Shown here one piece after another: positions 45,203 to 53,097 of a stretch of 64,000 bases of DNA. Each line of letters begins with the position of its first letter. Positions within the stretch are counted from its first letter, which is position 1. Under the pieces are notes generated by a model. It did no database searches, was not told the origin of the DNA, and saw only the letters and a list, made by a program, of their open reading frames with translations. This stretch comes from Devosia sp. XK-2 (GTDB taxonomy: Bacteria > Pseudomonadota > Alphaproteobacteria > Rhizobiales > Devosiaceae): contig NZ_CP146608.1 in assembly GCF_037113415.1 (NCBI RefSeq), forward strand, positions 248,001 through 312,000, read 5' to 3'. The position numbers and the translations under genes were made by a program.

Positions 45203-46069
45203 TTATTCGGCGGCGCAGAGCTCTTCGGTGGTGCGCTGGCCCGATCCGTCGACATCGGACTGGGTGAAGCCGTAACCCAGAAGGGTCTCGGACCAGTCCT
45301 CGGTCTGCTTGTATTCGGCAAGGGCCTCGTTCACGGCGTCGCGCAGGTCCTCATTGCCCGAGGCAAAGGTGAAACCGCCCCAGCTGCGCACTTCCTCGCC
45401 GTCGATCACCGGGTCGGTGAACTCACCGGCCACTTCCACGCCGTCATTCTGATCGGCAAGGCCGCTGGCGGTGAGGCTGGTGGCCGCATAGGCGTCGGCC
45501 CGGCCGGTCGAAACGGTCGAAATGGCATCGGCATTGGCCGCGATAGTGACGAGATTGGCTTCGTCCACGCCCAGCTTCTGCATCATTTCGAGCTGGTCGG
45601 CGCCTGCCATGATGGCGACCTTGAGGTCGGGATTGTCGGCAAAATCCGAATAGGCATGGATATCCTTGGGATTGCCGGCGGCCACCAGAAGGCCCTCGCC
45701 ATAGGAGGTGTTCGGCTCGGAAAAGAGCACCTGCTGGCAGCGGTCAGGCAGGATCGCCATTTCGGCGGCCACCATGTCGAAGCGGTCGGCCTGCAATCCC
45801 GGGATCAGCGAGGAGAAATTGGTGGTGACCCACTCGATATTCTCAACGCCCAGCTTGTCCATAATGGCCTTGGCCACATCCGGGCCGGCACCCTTGGCCT
45901 CGCCGCTGGGATCGACATAGCCGTAAGGAATTTCATTGGCCACGGCGATGCGGATCGACCCGCTTTCCTGGATCTCTTCTAGCGTGGCAGCGCTGACGGC
46001 GGTGGAAGCCAGAGCCGAAGCAGCGATGGCGGACAGCGCCATGACTGCGGCTTTTCCGAATTTGGTCAT
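45203..46069 (-). CDS. ehuB: Ectoine/hydroxyectoine-type ABC substrate-binding protein (EhuB-like)
   Basis: ATG 46069, seven bases after GGAG, gives 288 residues with a Sec signal peptide (VMALSAIAASALASTAVSA). It is a family-3 binding protein: IRIAVANEIPYGYVDPSGEAKGAGPDVAKAIMDKLG, VTTNFSSLIPGLQADRFDMVAAEMAILPDRCQQVLFSEP. The GYVDPSGEAKGAGPDVAK region and the IPYG segment recall EhuB proteins. A Cys near the end (ELCAAE) also occurs in that group. It is placed behind ask in the ectoine operon, which supports ectoine recovery. Confidence 0.87.
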   Translation of the reverse strand: MTKFGKAAVMALSAIAASALASTAVSAATLEEIQESGSIRIAVANEIPYGYVDPSGEAKGAGPDVAKAIMDKLGVENIEWVTTNFSSLIPGLQADRFDMVAAEMAILPDRCQQVLFSEPNTSYGEGLLVAAGNPKDIHAYSDFADNPDLKVAIMAGADQLEMMQKLGVDEANLVTIAANADAISTVSTGRADAYAATSLTASGLADQNDGVEVAGEFTDPVIDGEEVRSWGGFTFASGNEDLRDAVNEALAEYKQTEDWSETLLGYGFTQSDVDGSGQRTTEELCAAE

Positions 46070-46108
46070 GTGTGTTCTCCTCATTTCTGTGTCTTGGGGC
46101 GTTTGAAA

Positions 46109-46134
46109 CCGGCTGCTGCCCATCCCGCAGCCGG
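46109..46134 (-). other. Intercistronic stem-loop between ask and ehuB-like gene
   Basis: CCGGCTGC (46109-46116) pairs perfectly with GCAGCCGG (46127-46134). It may partly terminate transcription after the synthesis genes or act as a processing barrier ahead of the importer genes. Confidence 0.45.
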
Positions 46135-46141
46135 CCGTGGA

Positions 46142-47599
46142 TCAGGCGGCCGCGTGCAGTTTTTGCTGCGGCGCGGTTGCCCAGTCTTCGATCAGGCCCT
46201 TGTGCAGGGCCGCGATAGTGGCTTCGAATTGATCGGGTTCGACCAGGACCTGCAGGTCGACCTTGCGCAACAGGTCGTGCATGCCCAGCGGTTCGATGCC
46301 CGCGGCCGAAAGGGCCTGAATGGCCTGAGTCAGCACTTTGGGGGATCGGAGGTCCCGGCCAATGGCCGAAACCAGCGCGATCTTGCGAAGCGAAATGTCG
46401 GCGGTAGGGAAGGCCGTGGACAGGTCCGCCTCGACCCGCTTGATCGCCTTCATCGAGCCCTTGAGATAATGGGTGATGGTATTGGCATTGGAGGTCTTGG
46501 CGATGATCCAGACCTTGTGGCGTTTCAGCGCCTCCAAGATCTCGGCGTCATAGCCCTTCACCCCGACCATGTCCTGGTCGTAGAACTCGAAGGCATAGAC
46601 TTGTCTGAGACCGGTCACGATCTCGACCTGTGGCGACTGCGCCGCCAGGTCGGAGCGGATGACCGTGCCGGGATGCTCGGGCTCGAACGCGTTCTTCACC
46701 CGCAGCGGAATGCCAGCTTGCCGGAGGCTCTTGGCGGCCCGAGGATGGATGGCTTCCATTCCCATATTGGAGAGCTGGTCGGCCACGTCGTAATTGGTCT
46801 CGCCGATGACACGCACGGCCTCGGGCGATACCAGCCGCGGATCGGCGCTCGAGAGGTGGAACTCCTTGTGGATGATCGCCTCGCGCGCTCTGGTCACGAC
46901 CGTCAGCCGCGACAGTGTCACCTCCGAATAGCCCCGGTCATAGGTGCCCATCAGCGCTTCGCTGCACTGGGCGTAGCCGGTCACGATCGGCAATTCGGTG
47001 CTGAGATCGACATCGGCCAGCGCGCGCTCAATGGCTTCGTCTAGCGTGTACTGCCCCTCGTCGCGCCAGCCGGTGAGATCGATCATCCGTGCCCTGACGC
47101 CATTGAGATTGAGCAGCAGGGCGGTGTTGAAGGCCGAATGCGCCTCGCCCAGTGAGGCCAGCATTTCGCGTACCGTAAGAAGGTGCTGCCCAAGCTGAAA
47201 GTGACCGAACGAGCAGAGGCGTTGCAGGTCGATGAGACAGGAGCGGACGCCTTCGATGCGCTCGCGCGCAAAGCGATTGGCCGATTGCCGCGCACCTTCG
47301 TCGGCAAAGATGCGCTCATTATGGGAAAACATCTTCTCGGCCACGGCGCTGAGCTCGTCACCCCAGCCCCAACCGCTCTCGGCGCTGGCAAACAGGGCAT
47401 AGACCCCCGGCTTGCCCGATTTCTTGTGTTCGAGCAGGTCATCGGTCATCCCCGCATAGGCCGAAACCACGAAGATGCGGTTGTAGAGCTCGGCACCGCT
47501 TCGATCGCCGATCAACACGGTTTCGAGCAGTTCCTTGGTGCGGGACATCGAGGTGCCGCCGATCTTCTCGACGGTATGGCGCGGGCTTTCGATAGTCAT
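46142..47599 (-). CDS. ask: Aspartate kinase of the ectoine cluster (Ask_ect)
   Basis: ATG 47599, with GGAGA just upstream, gives 485 residues beginning MTIESPRHTVEKIGGTSMS; the family kinase motif V.K.GGTS appears as VEKIGGTSMS. It lacks the standard LysC start and has the long form typical of Ask_ect (YNRIFVVSAYAGMTDDLLEHKKSG, PIVTGYAQCSEALMGTYDRGYSEVTLS, HLSSADPRLVSPEAVRVIGETNYDVADQLSNMGMEAIHP region). C-terminal ACT domains follow. It makes aspartyl phosphate, the precursor for ectoine, and such specialised kinases are usually insensitive to lysine and threonine feedback. Confidence 0.93.
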   Translation of the reverse strand: MTIESPRHTVEKIGGTSMSRTKELLETVLIGDRSGAELYNRIFVVSAYAGMTDDLLEHKKSGKPGVYALFASAESGWGWGDELSAVAEKMFSHNERIFADEGARQSANRFARERIEGVRSCLIDLQRLCSFGHFQLGQHLLTVREMLASLGEAHSAFNTALLLNLNGVRARMIDLTGWRDEGQYTLDEAIERALADVDLSTELPIVTGYAQCSEALMGTYDRGYSEVTLSRLTVVTRAREAIIHKEFHLSSADPRLVSPEAVRVIGETNYDVADQLSNMGMEAIHPRAAKSLRQAGIPLRVKNAFEPEHPGTVIRSDLAAQSPQVEIVTGLRQVYAFEFYDQDMVGVKGYDAEILEALKRHKVWIIAKTSNANTITHYLKGSMKAIKRVEADLSTAFPTADISLRKIALVSAIGRDLRSPKVLTQAIQALSAAGIEPLGMHDLLRKVDLQVLVEPDQFEATIAALHKGLIEDWATAPQQKLHAAA

Positions 47600-47610
47600 G
47601 AAGTCTCCGA

Positions 47611-47632
47611 CCGCTCCCTGGTCAGGGAGCGG
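47611..47632 (-). other. Perfect palindromic stem-loop between ectD and ask
   Basis: CCGCTCCCTG (47611-47620), then GT, then CAGGGAGCGG (47623-47632): a perfect 10-bp stem, 12 bases before the ask start and overlapping its upstream region. It may separate ectABCD from ask expression. Confidence 0.5.
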
Positions 47633-47669
47633 AGCCATTGTTTTGGTTGTGAGGGTTTCAAAACCGGCC

Positions 47670-48599
47670 TCAGCCGATCTTGCCGGTCTCGATGTTGATC
47701 GGGCCCTTGGGGGCGCGCGAGCTCAGGAACGCCGGGCGAGGGTTCTTGGCAGCGAAGGGCTGCACCACCCGGTTGGACCAGGCATTGTAGACGAAGAACG
47801 CGTTCGAGCGCGGGAAGGGCGTAATATTGCCGTTCGAGCCATGCATCGTATTGCAGTCGAACAGCACCACGGTCCCGGCCTTGCCCGAGGCATAGTCGAT
47901 GCCGTGTTCCCTGGCCATCTTGGTCAGCGCCTCGTGCGAGGGCACACCGATTTCCTGCTTCTTGAGCGAGGTCTTGTGGTTGTCCTCGGGGGTCTCGCCG
48001 GCACAGGCGATGAAGTTCTTGTGCGTGCCCGGCATCAGCATCAGCGGGCCGTTGAGCGCATCATTGTCGGTGAGCAGGATTGAGGCCGAAATGGCACGCA
48101 TGCGCGGCATGCCGTCCTCGGCGTGCCAGGTCTCGAAATCCGAGTGCCAATAGAATTCCTTACCTGTGAAGCCCGGCTTATAGTTCAGGCGCGACTGATG
48201 GAGATAGACCTCGTCATCAAGCAGGAAGCTGACGGCGCCGGCAATGCGGCGGTCGCTGGCGAGGCGCGCAAAAAGCGCATTTTCCTCATCGAGGCGGAAG
48301 ACCGTGCGCACCTCGTCCGAACCCGGTTCGGTAATGACATTATCCTCGGCGATTTTTGCCTCGCCCGAGCGCATATGGGCGGATTCCTTCTGCAGCGCGG
48401 CCACTTCGGCCGGCGAAAAGACATCCTTGAGGATCAGATAGCCGTTTTTCTCGAAGCTCTCGGTTTGCGCGCGCGTCAGCGGCGCTTCCGGGCTCCACTT
48501 GCCCCAGACCACGGGGTCCTTGCGCGCCTGCCACTTTTCAGCGGGCAGACGCGTCGGGTAGTCGTCGTGATTGGCGGTGTCGAAAGCTGACTGGGTCAC
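47670..48599 (-). CDS. ectD: Ectoine 5-hydroxylase EctD
   Basis: GTG start, 309 residues. This non-haem Fe(II)/2-oxoglutarate dioxygenase has the EctD signature around FYWHSDFETWHAEDGMPRMR. The iron triad is visible as H152, D154 and H253 (in FDCNTMHGSNGN), at the spacing of characterised EctD enzymes. It hydroxylates ectoine to 5-hydroxyectoine in the cytoplasm. It sits between ectC and ask, a common order in Alphaproteobacteria. The assignment is very secure. Confidence 0.97.
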   Translation of the reverse strand: MTQSAFDTANHDDYPTRLPAEKWQARKDPVVWGKWSPEAPLTRAQTESFEKNGYLILKDVFSPAEVAALQKESAHMRSGEAKIAEDNVITEPGSDEVRTVFRLDEENALFARLASDRRIAGAVSFLLDDEVYLHQSRLNYKPGFTGKEFYWHSDFETWHAEDGMPRMRAISASILLTDNDALNGPLMLMPGTHKNFIACAGETPEDNHKTSLKKQEIGVPSHEALTKMAREHGIDYASGKAGTVVLFDCNTMHGSNGNITPFPRSNAFFVYNAWSNRVVQPFAAKNPRPAFLSSRAPKGPINIETGKIG

Positions 48600-48628
48600 A
48601 GGGTGTCGCCTTTCAGTTGGTATGTTGT

Positions 48629-48648
48629 GAAGACGCTCAGGCGTCTTC
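48629..48648 (-). other. Stem-loop across the ectC stop codon
   Basis: GAAGACGC (48629-48636), TCAG loop, GCGTCTTC (48641-48648): a perfect 8-bp stem spanning the ectC stop. Likely an mRNA-processing or stabilising element. Confidence 0.4.
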
Positions 48649-49029
48649 GGGAGCCGGAGCGTAGGAGCCGTCCTCGCGGTGCACTTCCTGGCCGGTTACC
48701 GGCGGGTTGAAGCAGCACGCCATCACCATCTCGCTCCTGGCGGTCAGGCGATGCTTGTCATTGAGGTTGAGCCCATACATCACGCCCGGACGGATCTGGT
48801 GCACCGTGCCGGTGTCCAATTCCTCGATCGAGCCTTCACCCGAGATGCAATAGACGCTCTCAAAATGGTGTTTGTAATGAAACACATGGCTGGTGCCCGC
48901 ATGGATGCGGGTAATGTGGAAGGAAAAGCCCATCCCGTCGCCGGCCAGCAGCAGGCGGGTGCTATCCCAGCCATTGGAATTGACGAGGCGGTCGCCCAGG
49001 CGGGCGGATTCGAGGTCGCGTACGATCAT
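48637..49029 (-). CDS. ectC: Ectoine synthase EctC
   Basis: This 130-residue cupin-type ectoine synthase shows [20 protein letters not shown] and [14 protein letters not shown], with [12 protein letters not shown] supplying metal-site residues (Glu and His), as in known EctC. It cyclises N-gamma-acetyl-diaminobutyrate to ectoine. Length is standard. It starts 12 bases after ectB, and the context leaves no doubt. Confidence 0.97.
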   Translation of the reverse strand: MIVRDLESARLGDRLVNSNGWDSTRLLLAGDGMGFSFHITRIHAGTSHVFHYKHHFESVYCISGEGSIEELDTGTVHQIRPGVMYGLNLNDKHRLTARSEMVMACCFNPPVTGQEVHREDGSYAPAPEDA

Positions 49030-49041
49030 TGCTGAAAGTCC

Positions 49042-50331
49042 TTATTCGGCGGCCGCGCGGCGCGTGCCCAGGACCGCGTCGAAGGCGGATTCCATGATGT
49101 CGAGGCCGGCGGTGAGCTGGTCGAGGGAAATAGTGAGTGGGCACAGGACTTTAACAACCTCGTCAAAGCTGCCCGAGGTCTCGATGATCAGGCCCTTGGC
49201 AAAGCAGGCCTTGCAGATGGCGGCCGCATTTTCGCCCGAACCGGCATCGATGCCGACCATCATGCCGCGGCCCTTGGTGACCAGGCCATGCGTGTCGGCA
49301 ATGGCGGCGAGGCGCTCGCCGAGATAGCGGGCCTTCTCCTGGACCCCGTTGATGAACGTATCGTCGGACCAGAATTTCTCGAGGGCCGCAGCGGCGGTGA
49401 CGAAGGCATGATTATTGCCGCGGAAGGTGCCGTTATGCTCGGCCGGCTTCCAGATGTCGTGCTCGGGCTTGATCAGGGTAACGGCAAGCGGCAGGCCCAT
49501 ACCGGAAAGCGACTTGGCCATGGTGACGATATCGGGCGAGAGCCCCAGGCCATCGAAGGAGAAGAAGCCACCGGTGCGGCCGCAACCGGCCTGGATGTCG
49601 TCAACGATGAACAGGGCGCCATGCTTTTTGGCAATGGCCTCGATCCGGCGCAGCCATTCGGGGGAGGCAGCATTGAGCCCACCTTCGCCCTGCACAGTTT
49701 CCACGATGATCGCCGCGGGCGCATCCACGCCGCTCGACGGATCGCTAAGCTGACGGTCGAGCAGGTCGGCCGTGTCGATGTCCGGCCCGTGATAGCCATC
49801 ATAGGCGGCGCGGGTGACGCCGGCGAGCGGTATGGACGCGCCACCGCGATGCTTGCCATTGCCCGTTGCCGCCAGGGCACCCAGCGTTACGCCATGAAAG
49901 CCATTGGTAAAGGCGATGACATTGGTGCGGCCGGTCACCTTGCGGGCCAGCTTCATCGCTGCTTCCACGGCATTGGCGCCGGTCGGGCCCGTAAACTGGA
50001 GCTGATGCGTCATGCCGCGCGGGCGCAGGATCAGCCGCTCGAAAGTCGAGAGAAAATGTTCCTTGGCATCGGTGAACATGTCCAGGCCATGCGCGATGCC
50101 GTCATTGGAGATATATTCGATCAGCGCCGATTTCAGGTCCGGGTCGTTATGCCCGTAATTGAGCGTCGAGCAGCCTGCCAGAAAGTCGATGAAAGCGCGG
50201 TCCTGGGTGTCGTAAATGGTCGCGCCAAGGGCACGGTCGAACACTTTGGGAAAGCTGCGCGAATAGGAGCGCACGCGGCTTTCGACGCGCTCAAACGTAT
50301 TGAGGGGCGTGATCGAGGCTTGAATGGTCAC
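49042..50331 (-). CDS. ectB: Diaminobutyrate-2-oxoglutarate transaminase EctB
   Basis: GTG 50331 behind AGGAGAC, 429 residues. This class III aminotransferase has the EctB-typical start (FERVESRVRSYSRSFPKVFDRA), QFTGPTGANAVEAAMKLARK, IVDDIQAGCGRTG and the PLP lysine K273 in TMAKSLSGMGLPL. It converts aspartate semialdehyde to 2,4-diaminobutyrate, the first committed step to ectoine. It lies 44 bp after ectA and before ectC. Confidence 0.97.
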   Translation of the reverse strand: MTIQASITPLNTFERVESRVRSYSRSFPKVFDRALGATIYDTQDRAFIDFLAGCSTLNYGHNDPDLKSALIEYISNDGIAHGLDMFTDAKEHFLSTFERLILRPRGMTHQLQFTGPTGANAVEAAMKLARKVTGRTNVIAFTNGFHGVTLGALAATGNGKHRGGASIPLAGVTRAAYDGYHGPDIDTADLLDRQLSDPSSGVDAPAAIIVETVQGEGGLNAASPEWLRRIEAIAKKHGALFIVDDIQAGCGRTGGFFSFDGLGLSPDIVTMAKSLSGMGLPLAVTLIKPEHDIWKPAEHNGTFRGNNHAFVTAAAALEKFWSDDTFINGVQEKARYLGERLAAIADTHGLVTKGRGMMVGIDAGSGENAAAICKACFAKGLIIETSGSFDEVVKVLCPLTISLDQLTAGLDIMESAFDAVLGTRRAAAE

Positions 50332-50375
50332 GGAATGTCTCCTGAAGAGCTGCGGTCGAAAAAAGAGCTAGGCGA

Positions 50376-50951
50376 TCATTGGCCGGTCAGGCGGGTGAAC
50401 CGACCGGGATCGAAAGGGCCGATGCGAACGGCGAATTCGCTGTCGTGCTGGCCGGCGAAATGCGCATCGCGCAGGAAGTGTTCGGCCTGCTGCAATTGCG
50501 CGCCCAGACGCCGGGCAATCGACCTGAACAAAGACCAGGACGGCTCGTTGTCATCGGTGATGGTGCATTCCAGCATGCTCACATGGCGGCAGGCAGGGCG
50601 CGACAGCACATCGGCAATCAGCCTGCGCCCCAGCCCCTGGCCCCGGGCGGCCCGATCCACGCAAACCTGCCAGACAAACAGCGTGTCCGGCTGCTCGGGC
50701 GGGATATAGGCCGAGACCCAACCGACAACTTTGTCATCCTGCTCCGCCAGGGCGCAGGTTGGAGCAAAATGGGTCGCCTGCAGCAGGTTGCAGTAGAGCG
50801 AATTGTCATCGAGCGAAGGTTGCGCCCGGATCAGGGCCCAGATTGCCGCGCCGTCGGTGCCGCGCGGTGCGCGAATGCTGGCCTTAGGGGTCCGAACGGC
50901 GCTCCGACGGAGGGCGTCGGCGTCGTGGAGCACTGTATTGCCATAAATCAT
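50376..50951 (-). CDS. ectA: Diaminobutyrate acetyltransferase EctA
   Basis: This 191-residue GNAT-fold enzyme has the EctA pattern (IRAPRGTDGAAIWALIRAQPSLDDNSLYCNLL, then VWQVCVDRAARGQGLGRRL with the acetyl-CoA-binding RGQGLG, and LECTITDDNEPSWSLFRSIAR). ATG 50951 is chosen; TTG 50957 adds two residues. No Shine-Dalgarno precedes either start, while a promoter-like pair lies directly upstream, so the message could be leaderless. It heads the minus-strand ectABCD-ask operon. Confidence 0.95.
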   Translation of the reverse strand: MIYGNTVLHDADALRRSAVRTPKASIRAPRGTDGAAIWALIRAQPSLDDNSLYCNLLQATHFAPTCALAEQDDKVVGWVSAYIPPEQPDTLFVWQVCVDRAARGQGLGRRLIADVLSRPACRHVSMLECTITDDNEPSWSLFRSIARRLGAQLQQAEHFLRDAHFAGQHDSEFAVRIGPFDPGRFTRLTGQ

Positions 50952-50958
50952 GCGCAAT

Positions 50959-50987
50959 TACTTAGTTCGTAAAAACTAAATGCACAA
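50959..50987 (-). promoter_or_regulatory. Candidate ectA promoter with embedded EctR-like operator
   Basis: On the minus strand TTGTGC (50987-50982) and TAAGTA (50964-50959) are 17 bp apart, and the ATG begins seven bases beyond the -10. Between them, overlapping the -10, lies the inverted repeat TTAGTT-N6-AACTAA (50962-50979). A MarR-type repressor bound there would block RNA polymerase. Inferred from position and pattern. Confidence 0.45.
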
Positions 50988-51225
50988 CCCTTGAATTGCT
51001 GGCGTGTTCCGGACTGCTGACCAGATTGCCGACATTGTCATTGTTTTTCAGAGTGTTGCGACGCAAAATTTCCTATAAGTCCGCAGTCGCAATATCCACA
51101 ATGCCGGTAGCTTCGAGCGGAATCGTTTCGATATCACGAATTAATGTCAATATGCTGTCACATTCCAAACTTGGGTTCCGGGACGCCGGGATGTAGTATG
51201 AGCTGATCTGTTCTAGGATGTGGCC

Positions 51226-51705
51226 GTGGAAGATCGAACCAAGCTGGCGCTGACTGCGATGCGCAAGATTCTGCGCCGGACCGAACTCAATTCAAAACAG
51301 CTCATGCGCGAGACCGGGCTTACCCCGTCTCAGCTCATATTCATGCAGATGCTCGACAATGGGCAGGAACAGACGGCCGGCTATGTGGCCGGCAAGATGG
51401 GCATTTCCCAGGCGACGACCTCGGCCCTGCTGCAAAAGCTCGAAAGCCTGGGCATGATCCAGAGGCGGCGTGGTGAAAAGGACAGGCGGCAGGTATTGCT
51501 GTCGCTGACGGCCGCCGGACACAAGGTGCTCGCCATCGCGCCCGAGGGTGCCCATGCCCATTTTCATGAGCAGTTCTCCGCGCTCCAGGATTGGGAGCAA
51601 TCCATGCTCATCGCGTCGCTGGAGCGTGTCGCCGCCATGCTGGGCGACGACGATCCCGCCGTGGCCGCCGTCCTCGACGCCTCCGAACTGCTTCTGGAGC
51701 AATAG
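51226..51705 (+). CDS. ectR: MarR-family regulator of the ectoine cluster (EctR-like)
   Basis: GTG 51226, seven bases after AGGA, gives 159 residues; the GTG at 51220 is too close to that Shine-Dalgarno. The protein is a MarR winged helix: LTPSQLIFMQMLDNGQEQTAGYVAGKMGISQATTSALLQKLESLGMIQRRRGEKDRRQVLLSLTAAG. It is divergent from ectA, the usual position of EctR, which represses ectABC-ask at low osmolarity in methylotrophs and others. A palindrome in the shared promoter region supports this role. Confidence 0.9.
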   Translation: MEDRTKLALTAMRKILRRTELNSKQLMRETGLTPSQLIFMQMLDNGQEQTAGYVAGKMGISQATTSALLQKLESLGMIQRRRGEKDRRQVLLSLTAAGHKVLAIAPEGAHAHFHEQFSALQDWEQSMLIASLERVAAMLGDDDPAVAAVLDASELLLEQ

Positions 51706-51901
51706 GCGCCCGGCGGCTCGACAATCCGGCGCTGGTCAATCCGCGCTATTCCCCACTGACGGCCGATCCGCTCGCGCCTGGTGAAGCTACCATCCGTGCG
51801 CAGGAGCTGCGGATTCAAGCCGGCAAAGCGCCGTTTCTGTCTGCGAGCGCGCGCTGCCGACCGGTGCTGAACCGCGGCTTGAGCATCTCCACCTCGCAGG
51901 C

Positions 51902-51928
51902 ACTTTACATATAATAGTACTTTATGTA
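51902..51928 (+). promoter_or_regulatory. Candidate promoter/operator of the galactofuranose-type ABC operon
   Basis: A perfect TATAAT lies at 51910-51915 without a convincing -35. Around it are TACATA (51906-51911) and TATGTA (51923-51928), a 6-bp inverted repeat with an 11-bp spacer, and the direct repeat ACTTTA at 51902 and 51919. This AT-rich cluster, about 60 bp upstream of the binding-protein gene, could bind the GntR regulator at the operon's end. Confidence 0.4.
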
Positions 51929-51984
51929 GCGTGGCCTCACCGCTCGAAGCCAAGACGCCGGGCGGACATTGGGAGGATTTCATT

Positions 51985-52956
51985 GTGAGCATCATAACCA
52001 AGCTTGCCCTTGCGGCAGGCCTCGCTACCGCCTTGTCTTCGACCGCCCTGGCGCAGGATATCTCCGGCAAGGTCATCGGTTTCTCGCAGATCGGTTCGGA
52101 ATCGGGCTGGCGCGCGGCCGAAACGTCCGTGACCAAGCAGCAGGCCGAAGAACGCGGTGTCGATCTCAAATTCGCTGACGCCCAGCAAAAGCAGGAAAAC
52201 CAGATCAAGGCTATTCGCGGCTTCATCGCCCAGGGCGTGGACGCGATCCTGGTCGCGCCCGTGGTTGCCACCGGCTGGGAAGACGTGCTGACCGAAGCCA
52301 AGGAAGCCGAAATTCCGGTCATCCTGCTCGACCGCGGCATTGATGCGCCCGAGGACCTGTATCTCACCTCGGTGGCCTCCGATCAGGTGCTCGAGGGCCG
52401 CGTGGCCGGTGAATGGCTGGTCAACGAGGTGGCCGGCGAAGACTGCAATGTCGTTGAATTGCAGGGCACGGTCGGATCGAGCCCGGCCATCAACCGCAAG
52501 CAGGGCTTTGAAGAAGGCATTGCCTCGGCATCCAATATCACCATCACCCAGAGCCAGACCGGTGACTTCACCCGCTCCAAGGGCAAGGAGGTGATGGAAG
52601 CCTTCCTCAAATCGTCCAATGGCGGCGCCGATATCTGCGCGGTCTATGCCCATAATGACGACATGGCCGTGGGCGCCATCCAGGCGATCAAGGATGCGGG
52701 CCTGAGCCCCGGCGAGGATATCCTTGTCGTCTCCATCGACGCCGTGCCCGATATCTTCACCGCCATTGCGGCCGGCGAAGCCAATGCCACGGTCGAGTTG
52801 ACCCCCAACATGGCCGGCCCCGCCTTCGACGCCCTGGCCGCCTATTGGGCCGATGGCACCATGCCGGAAAAGTTCATCATCACCGAATCCAAGCTCTATA
52901 CCGCCGCTGACGATCCGGAAGGTGAATACGAACGCCGCAAGGGCCTAGGCTATTAA
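51985..52956 (+). CDS. ytfQ: Galactofuranose-type ABC substrate-binding protein YtfQ
   Basis: GTG 51985, eight bases after GGGAGG, gives 323 residues with a signal peptide ending STALAQ. The sequence closely follows E. coli YtfQ: VIGFSQIGSESGWRAAET, QQKQENQIKAIRGFIAQGVDAI, APVVATGWEDVLTEAK, ILLDRGID, VVELQGTVGSSPAINRK, DFTRSKGKEVME, YAHNDDMAVGAIQAIKDAG and NATVELTPNMAGPAFDAL. The likely ligands are galactofuranose and related furanose or pyranose sugars. It is the first gene of a four-gene importer. Confidence 0.94.
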   Translation: MSIITKLALAAGLATALSSTALAQDISGKVIGFSQIGSESGWRAAETSVTKQQAEERGVDLKFADAQQKQENQIKAIRGFIAQGVDAILVAPVVATGWEDVLTEAKEAEIPVILLDRGIDAPEDLYLTSVASDQVLEGRVAGEWLVNEVAGEDCNVVELQGTVGSSPAINRKQGFEEGIASASNITITQSQTGDFTRSKGKEVMEAFLKSSNGGADICAVYAHNDDMAVGAIQAIKDAGLSPGEDILVVSIDAVPDIFTAIAAGEANATVELTPNMAGPAFDALAAYWADGTMPEKFIITESKLYTAADDPEGEYERRKGLGY

Positions 52957-52975
52957 GCCCCATAGTCAACCACGG

Positions 52976-53046
52976 TGTCATCCCGGCCTTGAGCCGGGAT
53001 CCATCCTGAAATCTCAAGATGGGCCCCGGCTTTCGCCGGGGTGACA
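52976..53046. repeat. Palindromic intergenic repeat (REP-like) with two hairpins
   Basis: This 71-bp element begins TGTCATCCCGGC and ends GCCGGGGTGACA. It contains two stems: CCCGGC/GCCGGG (52982-52998) and CCCCGGC/GCCGGGG (53024-53041); the outer ends TGTCA/TGACA are also complementary. Similar elements are common between genes in Alphaproteobacteria. Here it separates the binding-protein gene from the ATPase gene. Confidence 0.7.
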
Positions 53047-53097
53047 TTTTGTGATTGGGAGCCGTACAAATGATCTCCGTAGGGCTTGGGGGACGCT

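Noticed and set aside
51591..51914. Plus-strand ORF running past the end of the EctR-like gene
   Set aside because: It overlaps EctR in another frame, has no start signal and no recognisable similarity; the non-overlapping part holds the promoter of the ytfQ operon.
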